Assembly: GCA_028826165.1 (NCBI GenBank) | Contig: JAPDFW010000028.1 | Coordinates: 1-64,000 of the forward strand | Length of the DNA: 64,000 nt | Source of the DNA: Anaeramoeba ignava | Taxonomy: Eukaryota > Metamonada > Anaeramoebidae | Reading direction: 5' to 3' | Shown: positions 46,600-59,356 of the stretch, piece after piece | Numbering within the stretch: position 1 is the stretch's first letter | How the letters are laid out: each line of letters opens with the position of its first letter | Notes under the pieces: model-generated | Told to the model about the DNA's origin: nothing | What the model saw: the letters and a program-made list of their open reading frames with translations, nothing else | Database searches by the model: none | Translations under genes and position numbers: made by a program

Positions 46600-46925
46600 A
46601 AATAATTTTTCCTCTTCCTTTAAAAATCAAAATCAAAATCAAAATAAAAAAAATCAAAATCAAAATCAAAATCAAAATAAAAATAAAAATCAAAATCAAA
46701 ATCAAAATCAAAATCCAAAATATAAATCAAAATCAAAATCAAAATCAAAATCAAAATGAAAATCAAAATAATCAAAATCCAAAATATAAATCAAAATCAA
46801 AATCCAAAATCAAAATCAAAATCAAAATATAAATCAAAATATAAATCAAAATGAAAATCAAAATAATCAAAATCAAAATATAAATAAAAATCAAAATATA
46901 AATTAAAATAAATTTCCTTTTTTTA
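46600..46925. repeat. CAAAAT hexanucleotide repeat upstream of the CC2D1 gene
   Basis: From about 46619 to 46905 the sequence is AAAATC hexamers with AAATATAA and AAAATAAT variants. It lies between the CC2D1 start and the GPCR 3' end. No credible coding frame. Confidence 0.85.
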
Positions 46926-46959
46926 TTTATTTGAATAATTTTTTCATTCATTCAAATAA

Positions 46960-48665
46960 TCAAACATTTAAAGATTGTATCAAAGGAATAGTTTCATTTT
47001 CATCAACTGTTTCATTTTCAAAAGATTCAGTTTTAACCAAACTAATTTGGGATTGATTTTCATGATATTTTTTGCAAAACATAGAAAAAACACATCTTCT
47101 AATTTTTTGATCCAGAAAAATATAAATAAGAAAATCCCAAATTCCTTGACTAATCATAGTAGCAGCTTGTAAAATATCAAGAGAAATAGGATTTGAATTG
47201 TTTGAAAATTCTATTCCTCTTTTTATAGTTGAAGGAATATAAGAAAGTATGTATATTATTGGTACAAGTGTCATCCTTGTTTGAATTTTGATTTTTTCTT
47301 TTTCTCTTTGTTTATTTCTTGTTGAATACATTTCTGATATTGTTTTATCAAATCGATTAATTGCTACTATTATTAAAACAAAGAATACTAATACTGAAAT
47401 TAAACAAACCCATACAACTATATAAAATCCAACTTGAACTTGATATGGTTCAACATAACACCTTTTTTTTCAATATTAAAATTCATTTATAAAATTAAAA
47501 TTAAAATTAAAATTAAAATTAAAATTAAAATCAAAATTAAAATTAAAATTAAAATTAAAATTAAAATTAAAATTATAATCAATATTATAATTAAAATTAA
47601 AATCAAATCCAAAAATTAAAATTAAAATTAAAATTAAAATTAAAATTAAAATCAATATTAAAATTAAAATCAAATCCAAAAATTAAAATTAAAATTAAAA
47701 TCAATATTAAAATTAAAATTAAAATTAATATTAATATCAAAATTAAAATTAAAATTAAAATTAAAATCAAAATTAAAATTATAATTAAAATTAAAATTAA
47801 AATTAAAATCAAAATTAAAATTAATATTGAAATTAAAATCAAAAATTAAAATCAAAAATTAAAATTAAAATTCAAAATTAAAATTAAAATTAAAATTAAA
47901 ATTAAAATTAAAATTAAAATTAAAATTAAAATTAAAATTAAAATTAAAATTAAAATTAAAATCAATATTAAAATTAAAATTAAAATTAAAATTAAAATTA
48001 AAATTAAAATTAAAATTAAAATTAAAATTAAAATTAAAATTAAAATTAAAATTAATATTAAAATTAAAATTAAAATTAAAATTAAAATTAAAATTAAAAT
48101 CTAAATTATAATTAAAATTAAAATTTAAAATTAAAATTAAAATTATAATCAAAATTAAAATTAAAATTATAATTAAAATCAAAATTAAAATTAAAATTAA
48201 TATTAAAATCAATATTTAAAATTAAATGAGAAGAACAAACCAAGCAGAATCATTTCTTTTTGTATCAGTAAAAGGAATTAACAAAGCAACAAAAATAATT
48301 AAAAAAGGAATAGTTCCAAAAAGAAAATATTTCAATAACTTTTCAATATTAGAATTTGAAACTTTACTAGAAACTTTTAAATAAATAAAAACAGAAACAG
48401 CCAATTTCCAAATAGGAAGAGTTACAAAAAAAAAGGCAAGCCAAACAGCTTGAAATTTGCATAAAAAATCAATATAACTGCCACAAAAAAGGAAACCAAT
48501 TGCAAAAGCTAAATCATAATAAGCTAAAATTAATATCATTTTTAAAAATAATGTTTGTAATTCTCGAAATCGATAATAACTAATTATTATTATTAAGGAA
48601 CAAATTGTTGCTAAAATTGCTGCTAAAATTGGTGGAAGTGTTTGTGCAAGTGATTGATGAATCAT
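46960..48665 (-). CDS. Seven-helix receptor of the cAMP-receptor-like (class E/Dicty_CAR) type
   Basis: Two exons, 48665-48241 and 47461-46960, join in phase 2 across a 779-nt intron and give about 308 residues. Exon 1 codes TM1 (LAAILATICSLIIIISYYRF), TM2 (LILAYYDLAFAIGFLFCG), TM3 (FQAVWLAFFFVTLPIWKLAV) and TM4 (YFLFGTIPFLIIFVALLIPF). The intron falls inside the second outer loop and creates SAWCYVEP, whose Cys is placed like the loop Cys in this class. Exon 2 codes TM5 (GFYIVVWVCLISVLVFFVLI), a basic third inner loop (TRNKQREKEKIKIQTRM), TM6 and TM7 (TMISQGIWDFLIYIFLDQ), and a Ser/Glu-rich tail. Slime-mould relatives sense cAMP through G proteins; the ligand here is unknown. The ATG follows a T-rich leader with TTTTTTTTTTCATTTTTTTT. 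Confidence 0.85.
47462..48240 (-). repeat. GPCR intron: AAAATT hexamer array
   Basis: The 779-nt intron is AATTAAAATTAAA with scattered AATCAA, AATATT and AATTATAATT units, bounded on the minus strand by GTTTGTTCTT and AAAAAAAAG. Frames on either strand are shadows. Confidence 0.88.
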
Positions 48666-48689
48666 TTTTATTTTAATTTTTATTTTAAT

Positions 48690-49650
48690 TTTTATTTTAA
48701 AAAATTAATTAAAGATAAAGCAAAAAAAAAATGAAAAAAAAAAATTTTAATTTCTTTTTAATTTATTTTCAATTTCTTTTTAATTTCTTTTCAATTTTTA
48801 ATTTTAAATTCAATTCTTTTATTTGCTTTTTAAAAATAAATATTTGTTCCACTTTTTAATTTTAAATTCAATTCTTTTATTTGCTTTTCAATTTTATTTG
48901 CTTTTTAATTTATTTCTAAAAATAAATATTTGTTCCACTTTTTAATTTTTAAATTCAATTCTTTTATTTGCTTTTCAATTTTATTTTATTTTCAATTTTT
49001 ATTTCAATTCTTTTATTTGCTTTTCAATTTTAATTTCTTTTTAATTTCTTTTCAATTTTAATTTCTTTTTAATTTCTTTTCAATTTCTATTTTTAAATTC
49101 AATTCTTTTATTTGCTTTTCAATTTTAATTTCTTTTTAATTTCTTTTTAAAAAATAAATATTTGTTCCACTTTTTAATTTTAAATCCAATTCTTTTATTT
49201 GCTTTTCAATTTTAATTTCTTTTTAATTTATTTTTAATTTCTTTTTAATTTCTTTTCAATTTCTTTTCAATTTTTAAATTCAATTCTTTTATTTGCTTTT
49301 CAATTTAATTTTAATTTCTTTTTAATTTATTTTTAAAAAATAAATATTTGTTCCACTTTTTAATTTTAAATCCAATTCTTTTATTTGCTTTTCAATTTTA
49401 ATTTCTTTTTAATTTATTTTTAAAAAATAAATATTTGTTCCACTTTTTAATTTTAAATTCAATTCTTTTATTTGCTTTTCAATTTTAATTTCTTTTTAAT
49501 TTATTTTTAAATTCAATTCTTTTATTTGTTTTTCAATTTATTTTTAATTTCTTTTTAAAAATAAATATTTGTTCCACTTTTTAATTTTTAAATTCAATTC
49601 TTTTATTTGCTTTTCAATTTTAATTTCTTTTAATTTTTAAAAAAAATCAA
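48690..49650. repeat. About 80-110 bp tandem repeat carrying TTTGTTCCACTTTTTAATTT
   Basis: The anchor AAATATTTGTTCCACTTTTT occurs near 48838, 48921, 49158, 49345, 49431 and 49565. Between anchors are TTCAATTCTTTTATTTGCTTTTC and TTTAATTTCTTTTTAATTT words. No gene was seen. The anchor is the reverse complement of the AAAAAGTGGAACAAA word found elsewhere. Confidence 0.88.
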
Positions 49651-49654
49651 AAAT

Positions 49655-52600
49655 CTAAATATGATCAATTCTTGAGTTCGTTTTAATTGCTGAAATCCAA
49701 CTTAACATTTCTTCTTTACTTTGTGCTACACAATAATATGTTCTTTCTTTCGTTTCAATTTCAAATCCCCATTTTTTATTTAATGATCTATTTTCTCGAA
49801 CTTTATTATAAAGAATTGGAATTTCTCCTTTAAATTTTTTTGATTTTGAATTTTCAAAATATTCCAATTTATGACATCCTAATTTAAACCATCTTTTCTT
49901 CCAATTTTTATGTCCAAAACCCTAATAAAATTAATTTTAAATTGATTTTAAATTGATTTTGATTTTAAATTGATTTTGATTTTAAATTGATTTTGATTTT
50001 AAATTGATTTTAAATTAATTTGATTAAATTGATTTTGATTTTAAATTGATTAAATTGATTTTGAGATTAAATTGATTAAATTAATTTTGATTTTAAATTG
50101 ATTTTAAATTGATTTTAAATTGATTTTAAATTGATTAAATTGATTTTGATTTTGATTTTAAATTAATTTTGATTTTAATTTGATTAAATTGATTTTGATT
50201 TTAAATTGATTAAATTGATTTTAAATTGATTAAATTGATTAAATTGATTTTGATTTTAATTTGATTAAATTGATTTTGATTTTAAATTGATTAAATTGAT
50301 TAAATTGATTAAATTGATTTTGAGATTAAATTGATTTTGATTTTAAATTGATTTTGATATTAAATTGATTTTGATATTAAATTAATTTGATTAAATTGAT
50401 TTGATTAAATTGATTTTGATTTTAATTTGATTTTAAATTGATTTTAAATTGATTTTGATTTTAAATTGATTAAATTGATTTTGATTTTAATTTGATTTTA
50501 ATTTGATTAAATTGATTTTGATTTTAAATTGATTAAATTGATTTTGATTTTAATTTGATTTTAATTTGATTAAATTGATTTTGATTTTAAATTGATTTAC
50601 TTGTTTGATTAAAAATCCTTCTTTCATAACTAATGACTTTTTTTTTGGATAAACTAATTGTAAAAAATGTATCTTGCCTGTTGTATCACCACAAACAACA
50701 TGATAACCACACCAAGATAAAGAAGGAATATAACTAAAAACATAAAAATAAAATTTAATATAAAAATTGAAAAAAAGTGGAACAAAAAAAAATTTTTTTT
50801 TTACCTATCAAATACCATACAAGCTAAACATGTTCCTTCAAGAAAATCCCATAATCGAATACTAAAATCATGAGATGAAGAAATACATAAATTATTTGTA
50901 AATTTCGAATTTTCATAAATATCAACAGCAACATCTTCTACACAATGAGTATGCCCATTTAAAATATGAATTTGTGAACCTGTTTGAACATCCCAAACTC
51001 TTAATGAAAAATCAGAAGATCCTGAAATCAAATATTTTCCATCTCGAGAAAACTTACAACAAGTAACCCAATCTGTGTGACCTTTTAAAACATGATATTC
51101 TTGAAATTCCTTGACTTTCCATAATCGAACAGTTGAGTCCCAAGAACATGAAGCAATAAATTGAGAATCTGGACTTACTGAAAGTCCTACAATAAAATTG
51201 GAATGCCCTGTCAATAACCCTACTCTTTTTTTATTTTCTAAATCCCAAACAGAAATTGCTTTATCTAATCCTCCACTCACTGCAAATTTCATATTTTTAC
51301 TTAAAGCACAACATTCACCTAATAAATAATTTTCGAAAGGTGAAAAAAAAAAATGAGAACAAAAATTGGAACTTTTTTTTTTTCCTTAAGATATTATAAT
51401 GTAATTCTCAAGAAAGAAATATCGAAAGAACAAAGGAAAAAAAGATTTTGTTTTTTGTTTTTAATTACCAGGATCTTTATGAGCATTCCAACCAACAGTT
51501 TTGTTCGGAGATTCTAAATTCCAATATCTTAATGTTCTATCATCACTTATTGATAAAATTTTCTTTGAATCAGAGCTGAAATCAAGCGACTTAACATCCA
51601 AAATATGGCCTGATAATTTTTTAAGAGGCTTTCCTGGATAGTTTAAATCCCAAACCATAATATTATATTGAGACCATGTTGTTGCAACTTTTTTTGAATC
51701 TGCGGAAATACTCACAGATTCTATCCATTGAGAACTTGGATAAACAACTTTTAAAGGAGATTGAAAAATTTGGTCATCACTTAGTGATTGAATTGTATGA
51801 ATACTAGTTAATCTAAGTGCTTCAAATGGTATTTCTGAAGAAGTATTAAGAGGATTGTTTTGATTTGATTTTTCTTCATCCTTTTGGTTTAAATCTTGTG
51901 GATTTTTGTGATTTATTTTCTCTTTTTTCACTTTTGGTTTTTGTGAAGTTTCAACCTCTAATTCTTGTGATTTTCTTTTTACTTCGCTTTCTTGATTGAT
52001 TCCAACTTGTTTTTTATTCTTTTCAATTTCTTCCAAATCTGATTCATTTTCATTTGGAATTGAAGATAAAGAATTTGTTTTTTTCACTGATTGATTTGCA
52101 GTTTCTGAATTATATCTTTCATTTCTTTGTGTTCTTCTGAGAAATTTATTTGGAGATAGCGTTGTTGGATTAATACCAATTACTCGAAGTGAGGATGTAA
52201 TTTTCATAAAAGGAATTGGTTGTTGAATCACTTTCATTGCATTATCTTCAATAACAAGTGTTGATTTCAAAGAACAAAACCAAAAGCAAGATTTCGGTTT
52301 TTTTGCTTGATTAAGAATTTGAGCAAGTTTTTCGCTCAAGTTACTATCATCAAAACGAATAATAATTTGCTGTGATAGTTGAGTTGGTGTGGAATCATAA
52401 ATCAGAGAATATGAGGCTCTTTCTAATATTTCCAGAAAATATTTCGCATCTCTTTCATGTGTTTCTGAAAGTAAATCTAAGTCTCTCTGCAAATATACAA
52501 CATCAGTCTTTTTTATTTTGTAAATAATCCAATGATAATCCAAAACTAAATTCAATAAATCCTGTTTTTTATGTGAAAGATATAAATGAATTGGCAGATA

Positions 52601-55017
52601 TTTCACTTCATAAAATGATTTGGATTCGATTTGGAGTGCAAAATTTGTCAATGCAGAATCAGATATTTTGGTATGTCCTTCAGTTTTATTAATTTGGAAA
52701 AGTCCGCTTTTTTCAGAATGAAAAAATGTTAAAAATCTTGGATGAGAAAAACTGATTTTTTCTTGATTATCGATTTTTAAAAAGAAATTGAAAATAGGAT
52801 TTTCTTCAATATTGAAAAAATCTTTTGGATAAGTTGCAAAACAATGTCCAAGCGAAAGTAATGAAATATCACTTTCAATAAGTGGTTCAAATGAGATCAT
52901 AAGTGTTTGAAGGAATGGATAAATATAAATATGATAAAACAAAAGACCATCTTTTGTTGTTTTGTAATTTTTGAAAAGAATTGATTCTTCAAAAGAGAAT
53001 CTTGACATAGAAAGTGCTTTTTTTCTCAATGATTTGTAGTAATTTTGCATTTGTTCTGTTGGAAATTCGTTTTCAGGAGAATAAATTTGAATTAAAAACC
53101 AATAAAGAAAATTTTCCAAATTATTTGGAATATTTTCTAATTGTGATATTTCTGAGATGATTCCATATTTAATACTTTTCATGATTATATCACAATAAAT
53201 AAAATCTCCTTGAGTTTTTTCAATTAATAATCGATTGAAGTTTTCAAATTGGATTATTTTGGAAAAATTAGGATTTAAAACCAATTTTGATTCTAAATAT
53301 TGAGTAATTTTGAATTGGATAAAATTTGAGAAATCTTCTTGGATTTTTTCAGAGTATTCAAGGTTATCAAGATCTAGAACAAGTATTTCTTGAGGTTTTG
53401 GTTTAAAATAAGTTTGAGCTTCTTCTGTATCATTTCTAATTGAAACAATTATTTTGAGCCAAGGAGGGAATTTGTCAATATTTTGCATAATAACTGTGTA
53501 TAAACTACAACCAAATTTAGATGTTTTAAGAGTTGTAAAAGAGAGATCAAAATCATCAATAACAATGAAAATATTTCCACCAATATCAAGAGGAGAATTG
53601 AAAAGTTTCAGATTATCAACATTATTATTTAATTGATTTTGATTTTTATTATTTTGATTTTCATTATTTTGATTTTTATTATTTTGATTTTGATTTTTGG
53701 ATTTGATTTTGATTTTTTTGATTTTCATTATTTTGATTTTTTTGATTTTGATTTTGATTATTTTCATTATTTTCATTTTGATTATTTTGATTATTTTGAT
53801 TTTGGATTTGATTTTAATTATTTTGATTATTTTGATTTTGGATTTGATTTTGATTATTTTGATTTTGGATTTGATTTTGATTATTTTTATTTTCATTATT
53901 TTCATTTTGATTTTGATTATTTTCATTTGAATTATTTTCATTATTTTCATTTTCATTATTTTGATTTTGATTATTTTCATTTTGATTTTGATTTTTATTA
54001 TTTTCATTATTTTGATTTTGATTTTGATTTTGATTTTCGTTATTTTCATTATTTTTATTATTTTGATTATTTTGAATTTCATTATTTTGATTTTGATTTT
54101 GATTTATATTTTGATTTTCATTATTTTCATCATTTTCATCATTTTCATTTTCATTTTCATTATTTTCATTATTTTCATCATTTTCATCATTTTCATCATT
54201 TTCATCATTTTCATTATTTTCATTTTCATTTTCATTTTCATTTTGATTTATATTTTGATTTATATTTTGATTTTGAATTTCATTTTGATTTTGATTTTCA
54301 TTATTTTCAATAATATCTAATTTTTCATCTAATTTTTCAATCACAATTTCTGAATCACTTTCAATTATAATTTCAGAATCTTCACTTTCAATTAAATCTT
54401 GACTTGAAAAATTATTTTGAAAATTTGATAATTCTATTAAAGGTTCAATTATTCCAAGATTAAATAATTTAATAGGATATCTTTTACAATTTTCCAGAGT
54501 AAGAATCAATGATCCTTCTTCAGTTGAAGCTAAAACATCTTTAAATTTAGGAACTTTTTCCAAAATCATTCGAACCAGAGAATGAATAAATATTCCTGGT
54601 TCAAGAGTATCAATTGATTGTTCAAATTTACAAAAATGATAAGCAATAATATTTTCTGAATTTTTGGAAATGAAATTTTCAAGAATTTTTGTTCTTCCAC
54701 TTCCTGGTTTTCCTGATAAAACTAATATTTTTTCTGTTATATTTGTGTTTGTAATCCAATTTTTCATTGAATTCATAATCCATTCTCTAGTTATTTGTTC
54801 ATTTTCTTGAAATTTTATTCTTGATTCAATTGGAAATGATATTTTTTTTGGATTTTGAATAAATTTAAATGATTTCTATTTTATTTTTTAAATCCAAATA
54901 AAATTTTAATAAAAAATTTTAATAAAAAACGATTAATTTTTTTTTTATTTGTCAATTTACCATTGAAATTCTTTTTTCTAAATGTTTAAATTGATCTTCT
55001 TCGAAATTTTCAATCAT
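49655..55017 (-). CDS. STAND/NACHT-like NTPase with WD40 repeats and a C-terminal PH domain
   Basis: Five exons: 55017-54961, 54875-51469, 51318-50805, 50733-50601 and 49921-49655. The N-terminus is short (MIENFEEDQFKHLEKRISM). A NACHT-like entry QITREWIMNSMKNWI leads to Walker A ILVLSGKPGSGRTKILENF, in which the usual Lys is Arg. An Asp/Glu and Asn/Gln/Glu-rich insert of about 230 residues (microsatellite, about 54320-53640) precedes Walker B NIFIVIDDFDLSF and a sensor-like IIVSIRND. A helical region follows (such as FSHPRFLTFFHSEKSG), then a linker rich in Lys/Glu/Ser and at least six WD40 blades, such as VWDLENKKRVGLLTGHSNFI and VRLWKVKEFQEYHVLKGHTD. The PH domain spans the last intron (MKEGFLIKQ / GFGHKNWKKRWFKLGCHKLE). 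The insert contains one in-frame TAA (about 53816) and one extra A (near 53696). STAND proteins switch by oligomerising; the trigger here is unknown. Confidence 0.8.
49922..50600 (-). repeat. STAND gene last intron: TTTTGATTTTAAATTGATTAAATTGA array
   Basis: A 679-nt intron between the two halves of the PH domain, composed of AATTGATT, TTTTGATTTT and AAATTGATTTT words. GTAAATCAAT donor and TTTATTAG acceptor; phase 0 is kept. Confidence 0.86.
53640..54320. repeat. Coding microsatellite inside the STAND NTPase
   Basis: ATTATTTTG, ATTTTC and ATTTTG units encode NNQ, EN, NDEN and QN repeats on the minus strand. It lies between Walker A and Walker B. One CAA has become TAA near 53816, and the hexamer phase shifts near 53696. 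Confidence 0.88.
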
Positions 55018-55170
55018 TTTGTAAAATTTTTTTTTTTCAAATATAAAAAATATAAAAAGGAAATAATTTAAAAAATATAATTAAAAATCGAAAAAAAAAA
55101 TGAAAAATATTTTTTCTTCATTTTTTTTTTCATTTTTTTTTTCCTCTTTTTTTTTTTTATTATTATTTTA
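55018..55170. promoter_or_regulatory. 153-bp divergent promoter between the STAND NTPase and SNARE genes
   Basis: Contains ATGAAAAATA (minus-direction TTTTTCAT) at about 55100 and, toward the SNARE, TTTTTTCTTCATTTTTTTTTTCATTTTTTTTTTCC at about 55110-55150. No other motif was recognised. Confidence 0.45.
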
Positions 55171-58100
55171 ATGGAATTAAATGATTTAACAGCAGAATCT
55201 TGGCTTGATAATTTTGATGAATTAGAACGATTTGCTTCTGAAAATCATGCATCTATTCGTGAATATAATCGACTTAAAATGAAAGGGTCAAGTAATGCAG
55301 CACAAAGTTCAAAAATAAGAAAAAACGTAATTCAAAATTCAATTCAAATTTATACCAAAATTTATAATTATATTTATAACTAAATTTATAATTAAATTTA
55401 TAACTAAATTTATAATTATATTTATAATTATATTTATAACTAAATTTATAACCAAATTTATAATTATATTTATAACTAAATTTATAACTAAATTTATAAC
55501 TAAATTTATAACTAAATTTATAATTAAATTTATAACTAAATTTATAATTAAATTTATAATTATATTTATAATTAAATTTATAATTATATTTATAACTAAA
55601 TTTATAATTATATTTATAATTAAATTTATAATTATATTTATAATTAAATTTATAATTATATTTATAATTAAATATATAATTAAAGTTATAACTATATTTA
55701 TAATTATATTTATAACTAAATTTATAATTAAATTTATACTTAAAATATATAATTATATTTATAATTAAATTTATAATTAAATTTATAATTAAAATTTATA
55801 ACTATATTTATAATTATATTTATAATTAAATTTATAATTAAATTTATAATTAAATTTATAATTAAATTTATAATTAAATTAAATTTATAATTAAATTTAT
55901 AATTATATTTATAACTAAATTTATAACTAAATTTATAATTAAATTTATAATTGAATTTATAACTAAATTTATAATTATATTTATAATTAAATTTATAATT
56001 AAATTTATAATTAAATTTATAATTAAATTTATAATTAAATTTATAACTAAATTTATAATTAAATTTATAACTAAATTTATAACTAAATTTATATTTATAT
56101 TTATAATTAAATTTATAACTAAATTTATAATTATATTTATAATTATATTTATAATTAAATTTAATTTAAAATTTTAATATTTTATAATTTAAATTTATTT
56201 TATTTAAATTTTTTATAATTAAATTTATAATTAAATTTATAATTATATTTATAATTAAATTTATAATTATATTTATAATTAAATTTATAATTATATTTAT
56301 AATTAAATTTATAATTATATTTATAATTAAATTTATAATTAAATTTATAATTAAATTTATAATTAAATTTATAATTATATTTATAATTAAATTTATAATT
56401 AAATTTTATACCAAAATTTATAATTATATTTTAAATTTATAATTAAATTTATAATTATATTTATAATTAAATTTATAATTAAATTTATAACTAAATTTAT
56501 AACTAAATTTATAATTAAATTTATAATTAAATTTATAACTAAATTTATAATTAAATTTATAATTAAATTTATAATTAAATTTATAATTATATTTATAATT
56601 AAATTTATAATTAAATTAATAATTAAATTTATAATTATATTTATAATTAAATTTATAATTATATTTATAATTATATTTATAATAAAATTTATAACTAAAT
56701 TTATATTAAATTTATAACTAAATTTATAATTAAATTTATAATTATATTTATAATTAAATTTATAATTATATTTATAATTATATTTATAAGTAAATTTATA
56801 TCAAAATTTATAACAAAATTTATAATTAAATTTATAACTAAATTTATATTTAAATTTATAATTAAATTTATAATTATATTTATAACTAAATTTATAACTA
56901 AATTTATAATTATATTTATAATTAAATTTATAATTAAATTTATAATTAAATTTATATTTAAATTTATAATTAAATTTATAACTAAATTTATAATTAAATT
57001 TATACTTAAATATATAATTATATTTATAATTAAATTTATAATTATATTTATAATTAAAATTTATAATTAAAATTTATAATTAAATTTATAATTAAATTTA
57101 TAACTATATTTATAATTATATTTATAATTAAATTTATAATTAAATTTATAACAAAATTTATAACTAAATTTATAACCAAATTTATAACCAAATTAATAAC
57201 TAAATTAATAACTAAATTAATAACTAAATTTATAATTAAATTTATAATTATATTTATAATTAAATTTATAATTAAATTTATAATTATATTTATAATTAAA
57301 TTTATAATTAAATTTATAATTAAATTTATAATTAAATTTATAATTATATTTATAATTAAATTTATAATTATATTTATAATTAAATTTATAATTAAATTTA
57401 TAATTAAATTTATAATTAAATTTATAATTATATTTATAACTAAATTTATAATTAAATTTATAATTATATTTATAATTAAATTTATAACTATATTTATAAC
57501 TAAATTTATAATTAAATTTATAATTATATTTATAATAAAATTTATAATTATATTTATAATTATATTTATAATTAAATTTATAATTAAATTTATAATTAAA
57601 TTTATAATTATATTTAATTATAAATTTATAATTAAATTTATAATTAAATTTATAATTAAATTTATAATTATATTTATAATTAAATTTATAATTATATTTA
57701 TAATTAAATTTATAACTAAATTTATAACTAAATTTATAATTAAATTTATAATTAAATTTATAATTAAATTTATAACTAAATTTATAATTAAATTTATAAT
57801 TAAATTTATAACTAAATTTATAATTATATTTATAATTATATTTATAATTATATTTATAATTATATTTATAATTAAATTTATAATTATATTTATAATTAAA
57901 TATATAATTAAATTTATATTTATATTTATAATTAAATTTATAACAAAATTTATAATTAAATTTATAATTAAATTTATAACTAAATTTATAATTAAATTTA
58001 AAATTAAATTTATAATTAAATTTATAATTAAATTTATAATTATATTTATAATTAAATTTATAACAAAAATTTATAACTAAATTTATAATTAAATTTATAA

Positions 58101-59356
58101 TTAAATTTATAATTAAATTTATAATTAAATTTATAATTAAATTTATAATTAAATTTATAATTATATTTATAATTAAATTTATAACTAAATTTATAACTAA
58201 ATTTATAACCAAATTTATAATTAAATTTATAATTAAATTTATAACTAAATTTATAACTAAATTTATAATTAAATTTATAATTAAATTTATAATTAAATTT
58301 ATAATTAAATTTATATTTAAATTTATAATTAAATTTATAATTAAATTTATAATTAAATTTATAATTAAATTTATAATTAAATTTATAATTAATTTTTAAT
58401 TAAATTTATAATTAAATTTATAAATAAATTTATAATTAAATTTATAACTAAATTTATAATTAAATTTATAATTAAATTTATAATTAAATTTATAACTAAA
58501 TTTATAACTAAATTTATAATTAAATTTATAATTAAATTTATAATTAAATTTATAATTAAATTTATAATTAAATTTATAATTAAATTTATAATTAAATTTA
58601 TAATTAAATTTATAACTAAATTTATAATTATATTTATAATTAAATTTATAAATAAATTTATAATTAAATTTATATTAAAATTTATATTAAAATTTATAAT
58701 TAAAATTTATATTTAAAATTGAAATTAAAATTGAAATTAAAATTTATATCAAAATTTATATCAAAATTTATATTTAAATTTATATTTAAAATTGAAATCA
58801 AAATGGAAAATAGATAAAAATTATTAAGGAAAAATATGAATCTTTAAAAACATCATTGGAAAAAATGGCACAATCAAGAACAACTTATGGAATAATTGAA
58901 GATGAAATCCGAAGACGAAAAAACAATCTAAATAAAATGAAAATCACAATAGAAAAAATGGATCAAGAATTTTCAAAAGGAGTTCAAGAAAAACACACTC
59001 AAATAGCTTTTGGAGAAGAAACAGAACAAACAAAAAACTTGACAAATGATGAACTTTTACAGATGCAAAAAGATACAATGAACACTCAAGACCAACATTT
59101 GGATCTTCTTTCAAATACAATCAGAAAACAAAAAGAAATTGGATTAGAAATCAATGATGAACTTGATATTCAATCAAAATTATTAGATGACATGACAACT
59201 GATGTTGATAGAGTTGACCATAAATTGGAACATCAAACTGGTAGAATTGGTAAACTAATGAAAAGTACTAGAAATAGATGGATTATGATTTGTGTTTGCA
59301 TTTTGATTGCTCTTGTTATCTTTCTTGGTGTTACTAAAGGTGGAACAAAATTTTGA
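55171..59356 (+). CDS. Qc-SNARE, syntaxin-8/SYP5-like, with a 3.5 kb satellite intron
   Basis: A membrane-anchored SNARE for endosomal fusion. Two exons, 55171-55326 (52 codons) and 58829-59356, join in phase 0 across a 3502-nt intron to give about 227 residues. The start MELNDLTAESWLDNFDELER is a short N-terminal helix. An Habc-like helical region follows (YESLKTSLEKMAQSRTTYGI, then EDEIRRRKNNLNKMKITIEK). The SNARE motif runs from LLQMQKDTMNTQDQHLDLLS to VDRVDHKLEHQTGRIGKLM, with a candidate central-layer Gln in NDELDIQSKLLDDM. A C-terminal TM anchor (WIMICVCILIALVIFLGV) ends in TKGGTKF. Spacing and the QKEIGLEINDELD stretch fit syntaxin-8 best. The second exon has no ATG at its start, which supports the splice. 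Confidence 0.9.
55327..58828 (+). repeat. SNARE intron: 12-bp TTTATAATTAAA satellite, about 3.4 kb
   Basis: Nearly all of the intron is AAATTTATAATT dodecamers with the variants TTTATAACTAAA and TTTATAATTATA. A few irregular spots lie near 56160-56215 and 56400-56440. It begins GTAATTCAAAATTC and ends AAATTATTAAG. A long minus-strand frame of Asn/Tyr/Lys/Phe inside it is a repeat shadow, not a gene. Confidence 0.92.

Noticed and set aside
47476-48212. Several Asn/Phe and Ile/Leu frames
   Set aside because: Inside the GPCR intron repeat.
57217-58212. 331-codon minus-strand frame of Asn/Tyr/Lys/Phe
   Set aside because: It lies wholly inside the dodecamer SNARE intron and has no non-repeat residues.
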